From Pseudomonas pisciculturae (GTDB taxonomy: Bacteria; Pseudomonadota; Gammaproteobacteria; Pseudomonadales; Pseudomonadaceae), in contig NZ_JACVZE010000002.1 of NCBI RefSeq assembly GCF_015461805.1, forward strand, positions 620,001 through 684,000: 64,000 nt of DNA, given 5' to 3'. This document shows, one piece after another, positions 43,551 through 53,942 of the stretch (within the stretch, counting starts at the first letter, position 1; the number at the start of each line of letters is the position of its first letter). Position numbers and translations under genes: made by a program. The notes beneath the pieces were generated by a model. It did not search any database, had not been told where the DNA came from, and saw nothing but the letters and a program-made list of their open reading frames with translations.

Positions 43551-43862
43551 TCAGGGCTGGCGGTCGAGTTTCTTCAGAAACACCGTCATCTCTTTTTCTG
43601 CCTGTTTGTCGCCATGGGCCTGGGCCGCTTCAATGCCCTGCTCCCACGCCAGCCGCGCCGCCGCACTGTCTTCCAAGCCTAATTGGGCCTTGCCTAAAAG
43701 CTTCCACGCCGCCGAATACTTCGGGTCGAACTCGACACACTTCTGCAAATGCTCCGCCGCCTTGGCGTTGTCCTTCAAATCCAGATAGCCCTTGCCCAAG
43801 CCAAAGCGCAGCAGCGAGTTATCCACACCCTTGGCGAGCATTTTTTCCAGGGATTCGAGCAT
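43551..43862 (-). CDS. TPR-repeat protein (103 aa)
   Basis: Small cytoplasmic tetratricopeptide protein: about three repeats (SLLRFGLGKGYLDLKDNAKA, AAEHLQKCVEFDPKYSAAWK, LGKAQLGLEDSAAARLAWEQ). ATG at 43862 chosen because GGAG lies seven bases upstream; a GTG three codons out is the alternative. It is 18 bases downstream of trkA and conserved in this position in Pseudomonas (PA0015 region). A scaffold role is likely; partner unknown. A perfect DnaA box lies inside at 43819. Confidence 0.82.
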   Translation of the reverse strand: MLESLEKMLAKGVDNSLLRFGLGKGYLDLKDNAKAAEHLQKCVEFDPKYSAAWKLLGKAQLGLEDSAAARLAWEQGIEAAQAHGDKQAEKEMTVFLKKLDRQP

Positions 43863-43880
43863 GTCGTTCACTCCGTCAAA

Positions 43881-45254
43881 TCAGAAAAAGCTCAAGCCCA
43901 CGTGGAACAGTTTCTCCACGTCGCGGATATGTTTTTTATCCACAAGAAACAGGATCACATGGTCGCCGGTGGCGATCACCGTGTCGTCGTGGGCAATGAT
44001 CACTTCTTCGTCACGAATGATCGCGCCAATGGTGGTGCCCGGTGGCAAGCCGATATCGCGGATGGCCTTGCCGATCACTTTGCTCGATTTGGAATCGCCA
44101 TGGGCAATCGCCTCGATGGCCTCCGCCGCACCACGGCGCAGGGAGTGCACGCTGACGATATCGCCACGGCGCACGTGGGCCAGCAAGGTGCCGATGGTGG
44201 CCAACTGCGGGCTGATGGCGATGTCGATATCGCCGCCCTGGATCAGGTCGACATACGCCGGGTTGTTGATGATGGTCATGACCTTCTTCGCCCCCAACCG
44301 CTTGGCCAGCAGGGAGGACATGATGTTGGCCTCGTCATCGTTGGTCAGGGCCAGGAAAATATCGGCGTCGGCGATGTTTTCTTCCATCAGCAGGTCGCGG
44401 TCCGAGGCGCTGCCTTGCAGTACGACAGTGCTGTCGAGGGTGTCGGACAAATGCCGGCAACGCGCCGGGCTCATCTCGATGATCTTCACTTGGTAGCGGC
44501 TTTCAATGGCCTCTGCCAAGCGTTCACCGATCTGCCCGCCGCCGGCAATCACGATGCGTTTATAGCTCTCGTCGAGGCGGCGCATTTCGCTCATCACTGC
44601 GCGAATATTCGCTTTGGCAGCGATGAAGAATACTTCGTCGTCAGCCTCGATGACGGTGTCACCCTGGGGCAAAATCGGCCGGTCGCGGCGGAAAATCGCG
44701 GCTACGCGGGTTTCTACATTTGGCATGTGCTCGCGCAACTGGCGCAGCTGTTGCCCCACCAGCGGCCCGCCGTAGTAAGCCTTTACCGCCACCAGCTGGG
44801 CTTTGCCCTCGGCGAAGTCGATCACCTGCAAGGCGCCCGGAATCTCGATCAGGCGCTTGATGTAGTGGGTCACCACTTGCTCCGGGCTGATCAGCACGTC
44901 TACCGGAATCGCATCGTTGTCGAACAGCCCTGCACGGGTCAGGTAGGCCGCTTCACGCACACGGGCGATCTTGGTCGGGGTGTGGAACAGGGTGTGGGCA
45001 ACCTGGCACGCGACCATGTTGGTTTCGTCGCTATTGGTCACCGCGACCAACATGTCGGCATCGTCCGCACCGGCCTGGCGCAATACCGTCGGGAACGACG
45101 CGCGGCCTTGCACGGTGCGGATATCCAGGCGGTCGCCGAGGTTGCGCAGACGTTCGGCATCGGTGTCGACCACAGTGATGTCGTTGGCTTCGCTGGCCAA
45201 ATGTTCAGCCAACGTACCGCCGACCTGCCCTGCCCCAAGGATGATGATTTTCAT
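43881..45254 (-). CDS. trkA: Trk potassium uptake regulatory protein TrkA
   Basis: 457-residue cytoplasmic NAD-binding regulator of TrkH/TrkG channels. Two RCK_N domains with dinucleotide motifs: [20 protein letters not shown] at the N-terminus and [19 protein letters not shown] at about 235; two RCK_C domains (one ends [12 protein letters not shown], the other [14 protein letters not shown]). 21 bases after rsmB in the operon def-fmt-rsmB-trkA. Confidence 0.97.
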   Translation of the reverse strand: MKIIILGAGQVGGTLAEHLASEANDITVVDTDAERLRNLGDRLDIRTVQGRASFPTVLRQAGADDADMLVAVTNSDETNMVACQVAHTLFHTPTKIARVREAAYLTRAGLFDNDAIPVDVLISPEQVVTHYIKRLIEIPGALQVIDFAEGKAQLVAVKAYYGGPLVGQQLRQLREHMPNVETRVAAIFRRDRPILPQGDTVIEADDEVFFIAAKANIRAVMSEMRRLDESYKRIVIAGGGQIGERLAEAIESRYQVKIIEMSPARCRHLSDTLDSTVVLQGSASDRDLLMEENIADADIFLALTNDDEANIMSSLLAKRLGAKKVMTIINNPAYVDLIQGGDIDIAISPQLATIGTLLAHVRRGDIVSVHSLRRGAAEAIEAIAHGDSKSSKVIGKAIRDIGLPPGTTIGAIIRDEEVIIAHDDTVIATGDHVILFLVDKKHIRDVEKLFHVGLSFF

Positions 45255-45275
45255 CCGGTCACTCCCTTAAATCAT

Positions 45276-46586
45276 TCAGCCGCGCGCGGCGGCAATCTTG
45301 ATCAGTTTGGCGTAATAGAAGCCATCGTGTCCGCCTTCTTGGGCGAGCAGCTGGCGACCGTGGGGCTGCTTGATGCCGGCCGTCGTGGCCAGGTCCAGCT
45401 CCCGTGCGCCGCTGGTGCGCGCCAGGAAGGCTTCGATGACCTCGGTATTTTCTGTAGGCAAGGTGGAGCAGGTGGCGTAGAGCAGGATGCCGCCGACCTC
45501 CAAGGTTGGCCACATCGCGTCGAGCAGCTCGCCTTGCAGCACCGCCAGGGCGGCGATGTCGTCAGGTTGACGGGTGAGCTTGATGTCCGGGTGGCGGCGG
45601 ATCACACCGGTCGCGGAGCACGGCGCGTCGAGCAGGATGCGCTGGAACGGCTTGCCGTCCCACCAGGTGGCGGTGTCGCGGCCATCGGCGGCGATCAGCT
45701 CGGCGCTCAGGCCCAGGCGTGCAAGGTTCTCGCGCACGCGCACCAGACGCTTGGCTTCCAGGTCGACAGCGACGACACCGGCCAGGTCTTTTTCCACTTC
45801 CAAAATGTGACAGGTCTTACCGCCAGGGGCGCAGCAGGCATCGAGCACGCGTTGGCCGGGTGCCAAGTCCAGCAGGTCGGCAGCCAGCTGCGCGGCTTCG
45901 TCCTGCACGCTGATCCAGCCTTCGGCAAAACCTGGCAGGCTGCGCACGTCGGTGGCGGCTTCGAGCACGATGCCGTCGATGCTGTACACGCACGGCGTGG
46001 CGTTGATCCCGGCAGCGGTGAGCAATTGCAGGTACGCATCACGGCTGTGATGGCGACGGTTGACCCGCAGGATCATCGGCGGGTGCGCATTGTTTGCTGC
46101 GCAAATCGCTTCCCACTGCTCAGGCCAGAAGGCTTTCAGGGATTTTTGCAGCCAGCGCGGGTGAGCCGTGCGCACCACCGGGTCATGTTCCAGCTCGGTC
46201 AGCAGCGCTTCGCTTTCACGCTGGGCGCGGCGCAGTACGGCGTTGAGCAGGGCCTTGGCCCAAGGTTTTTTCAGCTTGTCGGCGCAACCCACCGTTTCGC
46301 CGATGGCGGCGTGGGCCGGTACGCGGGTGTAGAGCAATTGGTAGAGACCGACCAGCAGCAAGGCTTCCACATCGGCATCGGCAGCCTTGAACGGCTTTTG
46401 CAACAACTTGGCCGCCAGCGCCGACAGGCGCGGCTGCCAGCGGGCGGTGCCGAAGGCCAGGTCCTGGGTGAAACCACGGTCGCGGTCTTCGACCTTGTCC
46501 ATCTGCGTCGGCAGCGAACTGTTCAGCGAAGCCTTGCCATTGAGGACGGCGGCGAGTGCCTTGGCGGCGGCCAGACGTGGGTTCAT
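45276..46586 (-). CDS. rsmB: 16S rRNA (cytosine-967-C5)-methyltransferase
   Basis: 436-residue SAM methyltransferase (Sun/Fmu). N-terminal NusB-like RNA-binding domain (about 1-140), then the methyltransferase with SAM site [17 protein letters not shown] and the catalytic region [17 protein letters not shown], with the second cysteine in [16 protein letters not shown]. The ATG overlaps the fmt stop by four bases. Confidence 0.97.
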   Translation of the reverse strand: MNPRLAAAKALAAVLNGKASLNSSLPTQMDKVEDRDRGFTQDLAFGTARWQPRLSALAAKLLQKPFKAADADVEALLLVGLYQLLYTRVPAHAAIGETVGCADKLKKPWAKALLNAVLRRAQRESEALLTELEHDPVVRTAHPRWLQKSLKAFWPEQWEAICAANNAHPPMILRVNRRHHSRDAYLQLLTAAGINATPCVYSIDGIVLEAATDVRSLPGFAEGWISVQDEAAQLAADLLDLAPGQRVLDACCAPGGKTCHILEVEKDLAGVVAVDLEAKRLVRVRENLARLGLSAELIAADGRDTATWWDGKPFQRILLDAPCSATGVIRRHPDIKLTRQPDDIAALAVLQGELLDAMWPTLEVGGILLYATCSTLPTENTEVIEAFLARTSGARELDLATTAGIKQPHGRQLLAQEGGHDGFYYAKLIKIAAARG

Positions 46587-47536
46587 TGCGCGGCCACCCC
46601 AAGGGTCGTGCCCAAGGCAAATTTCTCACGACGGCTGTTGAACAAATCGCTGAAGTTCAGCGCCTTGCCGCCGGGCAATTGCAGACGTGTCAGACACAGC
46701 GCCTGCTCACCGCACGCCACTAGCAGGCCGTCTTTGCTGGCGCCGATGATTTCACCGGGGGCGCCTTTGCCGTCGGCCAGGGTGGCTGCCAACACCTTCA
46801 AGGCTTCGCCATTGAGGGTGCTGTGGCAGACCGGCCACGGGTTGAAGGCACGCACCAGGCGCTCCAGCTCAACCGCCGGGCGGCTCCAGTCGATGCGCGC
46901 TTCGTCTTTGTTCAATTTGTGGGCGTAGGTGGCGAGGCTGTCGTCCTGCTCTTTGCCTTCCAGGGTGCCGGCGGCAAGGCCGGCGATGGCCTCGATCACC
47001 GCAGGCGGGCCTAGTTCGGCCAGGCGGTCGTGCAGGCTGCCGCCGGTGTCTTCGGCGCTGATTGGCGTGGTGACCTTGAGCAGCATCGGGCCGGTATCCA
47101 AACCCGCCTCCATGCGCATCACGGTCACACCACTTTCGCTGTCACCCGCCTCAATGGCGCGCTGGATCGGCGCCGCACCGCGCCAGCGTGGCAGCAGCGA
47201 CGCATGGCTGTTGATGCAACCCAAGCGCGGGATATCCAGCACGACTTGCGGCAGGATCAGGCCGTAAGCCACTACCACCAACAGGTCCGGCTCCAGCGCG
47301 GCCAACTCGGCCTGGGCCTCGGCGTTACGCAGGGTCGGTGGTTGAAGTACAGGGATATTGTGCTCCAGCGCCAGTTGCTTGACCGGGCTCGGCATCAGTT
47401 TTTGCCCGCGACCGGCCGGGCGATCTGGCTGGGTGTACACCGCGACGATGTCATAAGGGCTGGTTAGCAGCGCCTTGAGGTGTTCGGCGGCAAATTCAGG
47501 CGTGCCGGCAAAAACAATGCGCAGTGGCTCGGTCAT
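46583..47536 (-). CDS. fmt: Methionyl-tRNA formyltransferase
   Basis: 317-residue enzyme formylating initiator Met-tRNA. N-terminal domain [20 protein letters not shown]; the catalytic loop is [21 protein letters not shown]-terminal OB domain about 205-317. It follows def by 68 bases with a hairpin in between. Confidence 0.97.
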   Translation of the reverse strand: MTEPLRIVFAGTPEFAAEHLKALLTSPYDIVAVYTQPDRPAGRGQKLMPSPVKQLALEHNIPVLQPPTLRNAEAQAELAALEPDLLVVVAYGLILPQVVLDIPRLGCINSHASLLPRWRGAAPIQRAIEAGDSESGVTVMRMEAGLDTGPMLLKVTTPISAEDTGGSLHDRLAELGPPAVIEAIAGLAAGTLEGKEQDDSLATYAHKLNKDEARIDWSRPAVELERLVRAFNPWPVCHSTLNGEALKVLAATLADGKGAPGEIIGASKDGLLVACGEQALCLTRLQLPGGKALNFSDLFNSRREKFALGTTLGVAAQ

Positions 47537-47569
47537 GGGAGGTCTCGGTTAAAAACAGTCACAAAAGAA

Positions 47570-47593
47570 AAAGGCTTGCCGCAGCAAGCCTTT
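47570..47593 (-). terminator. Terminator-like hairpin between def and fmt
   Basis: AAAGGCTTGC and GCAAGCCTTT form a ten-base stem with a four-base loop; on the minus strand it runs into TTCTTTTG and then a GTTTTTAA stretch. It lies 11 bases after def and 34 bases before fmt, so it would cut or attenuate def-fmt cotranscription. Confidence 0.7.
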
Positions 47594-47604
47594 GGAAGGG
47601 GGCA

Positions 47605-48111
47605 TCAAGCTTGCTGGCGATGCTTTTTTTCCAGCTTCTTCTTGATCCGGTCGCGTTTGAGCGTGGACAGGTAATCGACAAACAGCTTGCCGTTGAGGTG
47701 GTCGCATTCATGCTGGATGCACACTGCCAGCAGGCCTTCGGCAATCAGCTCGAACGGCTTGCCGTCGCGGTCCAGGGCCTTGATCTTCACACGTAGCGGG
47801 CGCTCGACGTTCTCGTAGAACTCCGGCACCGAGAGGCAGCCTTCCTGGTATTCGCCCATCTCGTCGGTCAGCGGTTCGAACTCAGGGTTGATGTACACCA
47901 TCGGCGCAGTGCGATCTTCCGACAGGTCCATGACCACGACACGCTGATGCACGTTGACCTGGGTAGCGGCTAGGCCGATGCCTGGTGCTTCATACATTGT
48001 TTCAAACATGTCATCGACCAACTGACGAACCTTGTCGTCCACTACGGCCACCGGCTTGGCGACAGTGCGCAGGCGCGAGTCGGGAAATTCGAGGATGTTC
48101 AAAATAGCCAT
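47605..48111 (-). CDS. def: Peptide deformylase
   Basis: 168-residue metalloenzyme removing the N-formyl group from nascent proteins. Start [20 protein letters not shown]; the frame extends 38 codons upstream without family similarity. The three motifs are intact: [16 protein letters not shown] and QHECDHLNG, with the metal ligands Cys and two His. It is divergent from the LysM-family gene. Confidence 0.98.
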   Translation of the reverse strand: MAILNILEFPDSRLRTVAKPVAVVDDKVRQLVDDMFETMYEAPGIGLAATQVNVHQRVVVMDLSEDRTAPMVYINPEFEPLTDEMGEYQEGCLSVPEFYENVERPLRVKIKALDRDGKPFELIAEGLLAVCIQHECDHLNGKLFVDYLSTLKRDRIKKKLEKKHRQQA

Positions 48112-48246
48112 AAGCGTAATTGCTGCACATGTGAGGTAGAGGCAAATCGGCGTTGGGATGGACCCACACGACCGGTGTGAAACCCTTAAAAGCCGCGAAG
48201 GCCAAGGCATTTCACGCGAATGCACATAATAAAGGAGATTCGCCCC

Positions 48247-49023
48247 ATGAGGAAATCGCTACTCGTCTTGCTGTTGTGGGCCCCGTTCGTCATGGCCCTG
48301 GTCCCACCCCCCGCGCAACGCCTGGATGCACTGACGCAACAGGCCATTCAGCGCTTTCTCTTGCATAACCGCATTCTTGATACCCCCCAGGATCTGGATA
48401 ACGCGCCGTACATCATCGCGGCGGATGCCGGTCGTGTGCTTGGGGCCAACGGTGAGCGCATCCACGCCAGGGGCGACCTGGACCCTTCCCAGCCCAACTA
48501 CGGCATCTTCCGACGCGGCAGGGTTTACACCGACCCACAGACCCAGGAGTTGCTGGGGGTCAACGCCGACGACATCGGCACTGCCCGCTTTGTCACCGCC
48601 GGCGACCTCACCACGCTGGCCGTGCATCGGGTGACGCAGGAGATTCGTCCGGGCGACCGCCTGCTGCGTGCGCAACCGCCCGTTTATCCGTCAACCCTGC
48701 TGATCCCGCTGCAGTCACCCTTGGTCGAAGGGCACATCATTGATATCCCCAGGGGCGTCACCCAAATCGGCGTGCTGGACGCCGTCACCCTCAACAAAGG
48801 CCGCCGCGATGGCTTGGCTGAAGGCCAATTGCTCACGGTTATCAAAACCGGCTCCACCGTAAGAGACCCTTTCAGCGGCGCCAAAACGAAACTCCCCGAC
48901 GAGCGTGCCGGCACCCTGCTGGTGTTTCGTACCTATCAAAAGCTCAGCTACGGCCTGGTGCTCAGCGCGTCACGATCACTGGCGGTGAGCGACCGTTTCG
49001 AGACTGCCCGTCAAACGCAATAA
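48247..49023 (+). CDS. Exported protein related to the LysM-domain protein next to dprA, lacking LysM
   Basis: 258 residues. ATG at 48247 preceded by AAGGAG. Signal peptide [17 protein letters not shown], then directly a segment that matches the C-terminal part of the Pseudomonas LysM protein found at this site ([88 protein letters not shown]). As I remember the usual family member, it is about 340 residues with a LysM peptidoglycan-binding domain right after the signal peptide; that domain is not visible here. Probably periplasmic, function unknown. It is followed by dprA. Confidence 0.8.
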   Translation: MRKSLLVLLLWAPFVMALVPPPAQRLDALTQQAIQRFLLHNRILDTPQDLDNAPYIIAADAGRVLGANGERIHARGDLDPSQPNYGIFRRGRVYTDPQTQELLGVNADDIGTARFVTAGDLTTLAVHRVTQEIRPGDRLLRAQPPVYPSTLLIPLQSPLVEGHIIDIPRGVTQIGVLDAVTLNKGRRDGLAEGQLLTVIKTGSTVRDPFSGAKTKLPDERAGTLLVFRTYQKLSYGLVLSASRSLAVSDRFETARQTQ

Positions 49024-49052
49024 ATAGCCTGCTAAATAAGTTACCAACAGAG

Positions 49053-49061
49053 TTATCCACA
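49053..49061 (+). other. Perfect DnaA box upstream of dprA
   Basis: TTATCCACA, 26 bases before the dprA start and 30 bases after the preceding stop codon. In this position DnaA could influence dprA expression; many other boxes in the window have no such context. Confidence 0.5.
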
Positions 49062-49086
49062 ACTTGTTCAGGTCAAGGATGTTCAG

Positions 49087-50190
49087 ATGTATCCGACAGA
49101 TAGCCATGAAATATCCCCGTCAGAACTGGAAGCACGACTACGCTTGCACAGGCTGCCGGAACTGGGCCCCAAGCGTTTTTGCTTATTGATCGAAGCGTTC
49201 GGCAGTGCTTCGAAGGCCATCAGTGCGCCGGCCAGTGCCTGGCGTTCACTGGGCTTGCCGGCCATCAGCGCCGATGCCCGGCGTAGCCATGAAATCCGTG
49301 ACGGCGCCAGTGAGGCTTTGGCCTGGTTGACGCGCCCGGCCCAGCATTTGCTGATGTGGGACCAGCCGGATTACCCCGCACTACTCGCCCAGATCGACGA
49401 TGCCCCGCCGCTATTATTTGTCGCGGGCGACCCCTCAATTCTCGAAAAACCGCAGTTGGCGATGGTCGGCAGTCGTCGTGCGTCGCGCCCTGGTATGGAT
49501 ACGGCCGCAGCGTTTTCCCGCAGCTTGGCGAGTGCCGGTTTTGTGATCACCAGCGGCTTGGCACTGGGCATTGATGGTGCGGCGCATCAAGCGGCATTGG
49601 ATGTCGGGGGGCAGACAATCGGCGTGCTGGGCACAGGCCTTGAAAATTTTTATCCACAACGCCACCTACGGCTTGCGGCAGCCATGATTGACCAGGGCAG
49701 CGCGGTGGTTTCTGAGTTCCCACTGGATGCTGCGCCCCAGGCCGGCAACTTTCCTCGGCGCAATCGCATCATCAGCGGGCTGTCTCTGGGTGTGCTGGTG
49801 GTGGAGGCCAGTACGGCCAGCGGTTCGTTGATTACCGCGAAGCTGGCGGCCGAACAAGGTCGCGAGGTGTATGCGATCCCAGGTTCCATCCACCACCCCG
49901 GCGCGCGAGGGTGCCATCAGTTGATCCGCGAGGGCGCGGTGCTGGTAGAAACCATTGAGCACATCATGGAAGGTTTGCGCGGCTGGCAGGCCATGTCACG
50001 CCCGGCGCCGATGCCGGTAACCCACCCGCTGGTCGCGTTGCTGCACGCTGCGCCCCTGACCAGCGAAGCCCTGGCGATTGCCAGCGGTCGGTCGTTGTCT
50101 CAGGTGTTGGCGACCCTTACGGAATTGGAGCTCGAAGGCCAGGTAATCTGCGAAAGCGGGCGCTGGCTGGCGCGTTCGCCGCTTTTGTAA
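49087..50190 (+). CDS. dprA: DNA-processing protein DprA
   Basis: 367-residue single-strand DNA-binding RecA loader used in natural transformation, conserved also in bacteria not known to be competent. Rossmann core: LAMVGSRRASRPGMDTAAAF, TSGLALGIDGAAHQAALDVG, VLGTGLENFYPQRHLRLAAA, EFPLDAAPQAGNFPRRNRII, GREVYAIPGSIHHPGARGCH. A C-terminal winged helix (EALAIASGRSLSQVLATLTE, LELEGQVICESGRW) and an N-terminal SAM-like domain flank it. AAGGA precedes the ATG. Confidence 0.96.
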   Translation: MYPTDSHEISPSELEARLRLHRLPELGPKRFCLLIEAFGSASKAISAPASAWRSLGLPAISADARRSHEIRDGASEALAWLTRPAQHLLMWDQPDYPALLAQIDDAPPLLFVAGDPSILEKPQLAMVGSRRASRPGMDTAAAFSRSLASAGFVITSGLALGIDGAAHQAALDVGGQTIGVLGTGLENFYPQRHLRLAAAMIDQGSAVVSEFPLDAAPQAGNFPRRNRIISGLSLGVLVVEASTASGSLITAKLAAEQGREVYAIPGSIHHPGARGCHQLIREGAVLVETIEHIMEGLRGWQAMSRPAPMPVTHPLVALLHAAPLTSEALAIASGRSLSQVLATLTELELEGQVICESGRWLARSPLL

Positions 50191-50248
50191 CTGGGTTTTG
50201 TAACGAAGATCGGTAAACTGCGCAGAGCTTTAGTCTGGAGAGTGAGCA

Positions 50249-50806
50249 ATGGTCAACAGGTGGCGTGTGCTGGAAACCGCACGGGAAATTCGTGCAGGCG
50301 CGGTGATTGCCTATCCAACCGAAGCAGTGTGGGGCCTGGGCTGCGACCCGTGGAATGAAGAAGCCGTGGACCGTTTGCTCGCCATCAAGAATCGCTCGGT
50401 GGACAAGGGGCTGATCCTGGTGGCAGACAACATCCGTCAGTTCGACTTTCTGTTCGAAGATTTTCCGCAAGACTGGATCGACCGCATGGCCAGCACTTGG
50501 CCGGGGCCGAATACCTGGCTGGTACCCCACCAGGACCTGCTGCCGGAATGGGTGACGGGTAGGCACGATACCGTCGCATTGCGTGTGACAGATCACCCAC
50601 TGGTGCGAGATTTATGCTCGGTGGTAGGGCCGTTGATTTCCACCTCGGCCAACCCACAGGGTCGCCCGGCGGCGCGCACGCGGATTCGTGTGGAGCAGTA
50701 CTTTCGGGGCCAGGTGGATCGGGTATTAGGTGGTGCCCTGGGTGGGCGCAAAAACCCGAGCTTGATTCGGGATTTGGTGACGGGTGAAGTGGTGCGGCCG
50801 TCCTGA
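50249..50806 (+). CDS. tsaC: Threonylcarbamoyl-AMP synthase (YrdC/TsaC family)
   Basis: 185-residue enzyme making the threonylcarbamoyl-adenylate for tRNA t6A37. Conserved [52 protein letters not shown] and [18 protein letters not shown]. Length fits TsaC, not the longer Sua5. Start at 50249 with a purine-rich GGAGAGTGAGC upstream. 58 bases after dprA. Confidence 0.96.
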   Translation: MVNRWRVLETAREIRAGAVIAYPTEAVWGLGCDPWNEEAVDRLLAIKNRSVDKGLILVADNIRQFDFLFEDFPQDWIDRMASTWPGPNTWLVPHQDLLPEWVTGRHDTVALRVTDHPLVRDLCSVVGPLISTSANPQGRPAARTRIRVEQYFRGQVDRVLGGALGGRKNPSLIRDLVTGEVVRPS

Positions 50807-50820
50807 GACCGAGTCGTGGC

Positions 50821-50897
50821 CTTCGCGGGCAAGCCCGGCTCCCACATTTGAAAGCGTTCACAAATCAAATGTGGGAGCGGGCTTGCCCGCGATGAGG
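50821..50897. repeat. REP doublet after tsaC
   Basis: Two REP arms: TTCGCGGGCAAGCCCGGCTC at the left and GTGGGAGCGGGCTTGCCCGC at the right, enclosing about 20 bases. Core CGGGCTTGCCCGC is a different subfamily from the other doublets. Arms face tail to tail, opposite in layout to the elements at 53839 and 55562. Confidence 0.85.
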
Positions 50898-50925
50898 CCC
50901 TCATTGCCTCCAGATCTCTATCGAC

Positions 50926-51903
50926 TCATGGCAACAAAATAGTCGACCCCGTCGTCCGACGCCCCGACAACTCGGTCTGCGCCTTCGCCGCATCCGCCAG
51001 CGCATACCGCTGGTTGATATCAATGCGCACCTTGCCGCTCTTGATCATCGAGAACAGATCATCGGCCATCGCCTGCAAGTTCTGCGGGTTGTTGGCGTAA
51101 GTCGCCAAGGTCGGGCGCGTCACGTACAGCGAGCCCTTCGCCGACAAGATGCCCAGGTTCACCCCGTCTACCGCACCGGATGCGTTGCCAAAACTCACCA
51201 CCAAACCCCGTGGCGCCACGCTGTCCAGCGACGTCAGCCAAGTGTCCTTGCCCACACCGTCGTACACCACCGGGACTTTTTTGCCGTCAGTCAATTCCAG
51301 CACGCGCTGTGCGACATCTTCCTTGCTGTAGTCGATGGTTTCCCAGGCGCCGAGGGATTTGGCCAGGGCGGCTTTTTCCGGCGAGCTGACGGTGCCGATC
51401 AACTTCACGCCCAGGGCCTTGGCCCATTGGCAGGCCAGCGAGCCTACGCCACCAGCCGCGGCGTGGAACAGAATGGTCTCACCGCCCTTCAACTCATAAG
51501 TCTGGCGCAGCAGGTACTGCACCGTCAGGCCCTTGAGCATGGCGCCGGCGGCTTGTTCGAAGCTGATTTCGTCCGGCAGGTGCACCAGGTTGGCAGCAGG
51601 TAGCACATGCAGTTGGCTGTAGGCGCCCAGCGGGCCGCTGCCGTAGGCCACACGGTCGCCGACCTTGAATTGGGTGACTTCGCTGCCGACCGCATCGACC
51701 ACGCCAGCGCCCTCCGCGCCTAACCCCGATGGCAGTGCGGGCGGTGCGTACAGGCCGCTGCGGAAATAAGTGTCGATGAAATTCAGGCCGATGGCCTCGT
51801 TACGTACGCGAACCTGCTGCGGGCCAGGCTCCGCGGGCGTGTAGTCCACATACTCAAGCACGTCGGGGCCGCCATGGGCGCTGAACTGGATACGTTTTGC
51901 CAT
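50926..51903 (-). CDS. qor: NADPH:quinone oxidoreductase
   Basis: 325-residue zeta-crystallin-type medium-chain reductase without zinc ligands. FIDTYFRSGLYAPPALPSGL is the N-terminal signature; the nucleotide site is HAAAGGVGSLACQWAKALG. The second domain continues with GKKVPVVYDGVGKDTWLTSL. Alone on the minus strand, divergent from hemF, as in P. aeruginosa (PA0023). Confidence 0.95.
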   Translation of the reverse strand: MAKRIQFSAHGGPDVLEYVDYTPAEPGPQQVRVRNEAIGLNFIDTYFRSGLYAPPALPSGLGAEGAGVVDAVGSEVTQFKVGDRVAYGSGPLGAYSQLHVLPAANLVHLPDEISFEQAAGAMLKGLTVQYLLRQTYELKGGETILFHAAAGGVGSLACQWAKALGVKLIGTVSSPEKAALAKSLGAWETIDYSKEDVAQRVLELTDGKKVPVVYDGVGKDTWLTSLDSVAPRGLVVSFGNASGAVDGVNLGILSAKGSLYVTRPTLATYANNPQNLQAMADDLFSMIKSGKVRIDINQRYALADAAKAQTELSGRRTTGSTILLP

Positions 51904-52038
51904 CTGCCTTCTCCTTGGGTCGATTTCGCGTAGCGCCCTATCGAACGCCTAAGCTTGATCTTCGTCAACTGCGGCGTAGCCGGGTGCGGTGGTATCCTGT
52001 GCGCCCATTTGCCGCCGACGCCCAATGGCCTCGCGTAG

Positions 52039-52994
<956 letters not shown>

Positions 52995-52995
<1 letters not shown>

Positions 52996-53813
52996 TGGAC
53001 CGTTATGTCGTGTTCGGCAACCCCATCGGCCACAGCAAGTCGCCGATCATCCACCGCCTGTTCGCCGAGCAAACCGGTGAGCAACTGGACTACAGCACCT
53101 TGCTCGCGCCGCTGGAGGATTTCACCGGCTGTGCCCGTGAGTTTTTTCAGCAAGGTCGCGGCGCCAACGTCACCGTGCCGTTCAAGGAAGACGCCTACCG
53201 CCTGGCCAACAGCCTGACAAAACGCGCCGAGCGCGCTGGTGCGGTGAATACCTTGAGCAAGTTGGCCGATGGCAGCCTGTTAGGGGACAACACCGATGGC
53301 GCAGGCCTGGTGCGCGACCTCACGGTCAACGCCGGGTTGAGCCTGCAAGGCAAACGCATCCTGTTGCTGGGCGCGGGTGGCGCTGTACGTGGGGCGTTGG
53401 AGCCTCTATTGGCTGAGCGCCCAGCTTCGCTGATCATCGCCAACCGCACCGTGGAAAAAGCCGAAATGCTCGCCGAGCTGTTCGACGATCTTGGCCCGGT
53501 GTCTGCCAGTGGTTTCGACTGGCTGCGTGAGCCGGTGGACGTGATCATCAACGCCACGTCCGCCAGCCTGTCAGGCGATGTACCGCCAATTGCCAGCAGC
53601 TTGATCGAGCCGGGCAAGACGTTTTGCTACGACATGATGTATGCCAAAGAGCCGACTGCTTTTTGCCAGTGGGCGACGGAGCACGGTGCGTCTGTGGCAA
53701 TGGATGGCTTGGGCATGCTGGTTGAGCAGGCGGCGGAAGCGTTCTTTCTGTGGCGCGGGGTGCGGCCGGAATCGGCGCCGGTGTTGGCCGAATTACGCCG
53801 GCAGTTGATCTAA
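52995..53813 (+). CDS. aroE: Shikimate dehydrogenase (NADP)
   Basis: 272-residue enzyme of the shikimate pathway. [20 protein letters not shown] at the start, catalytic Lys/Asp in [10 protein letters not shown] and [11 protein letters not shown], nucleotide site [16 protein letters not shown]. Translationally coupled to hemF. Normal length. Confidence 0.97.
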
Positions 53814-53838
53814 CACCAATCTAAAGTGGGCACAGTCA

Positions 53839-53932
53839 ATGTGGGAGGGGGCTTGCTCCCGATGGTGGTGGTTCAGTTGAGTAATTCTTGACTGAACCAC
53901 CGCCATCGGGAGCAAGCCCCCTCCCACAGTTT
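53839..53932. repeat. REP doublet between aroE and the SulP gene
   Basis: AATGTGGGAGGGGGCTTGCT and AGCAAGCCCCCTCCCACA face each other; the inner parts GATGGTGGTGGTTCAGT and ACTGAACCACCGCCATC are also complementary, so a stem of about 40 bases can form. It sits between convergent genes and could serve as a transcript end for both. Confidence 0.92.
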
Positions 53933-53942
53933 TAACCGCATT

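Noticed and set aside
43894..43909. AAGCCCACGTGGAACA in trkA as a parS site
   Set aside because: Only one half matches; four mismatches in the other half of the palindrome.
43749..46928. A 1059-codon open frame opposite trkA, rsmB and fmt
   Set aside because: Length is striking, but it spans three well-supported genes antisense, follows their codon periodicity and has a His/Gln/Val-rich translation without domains.
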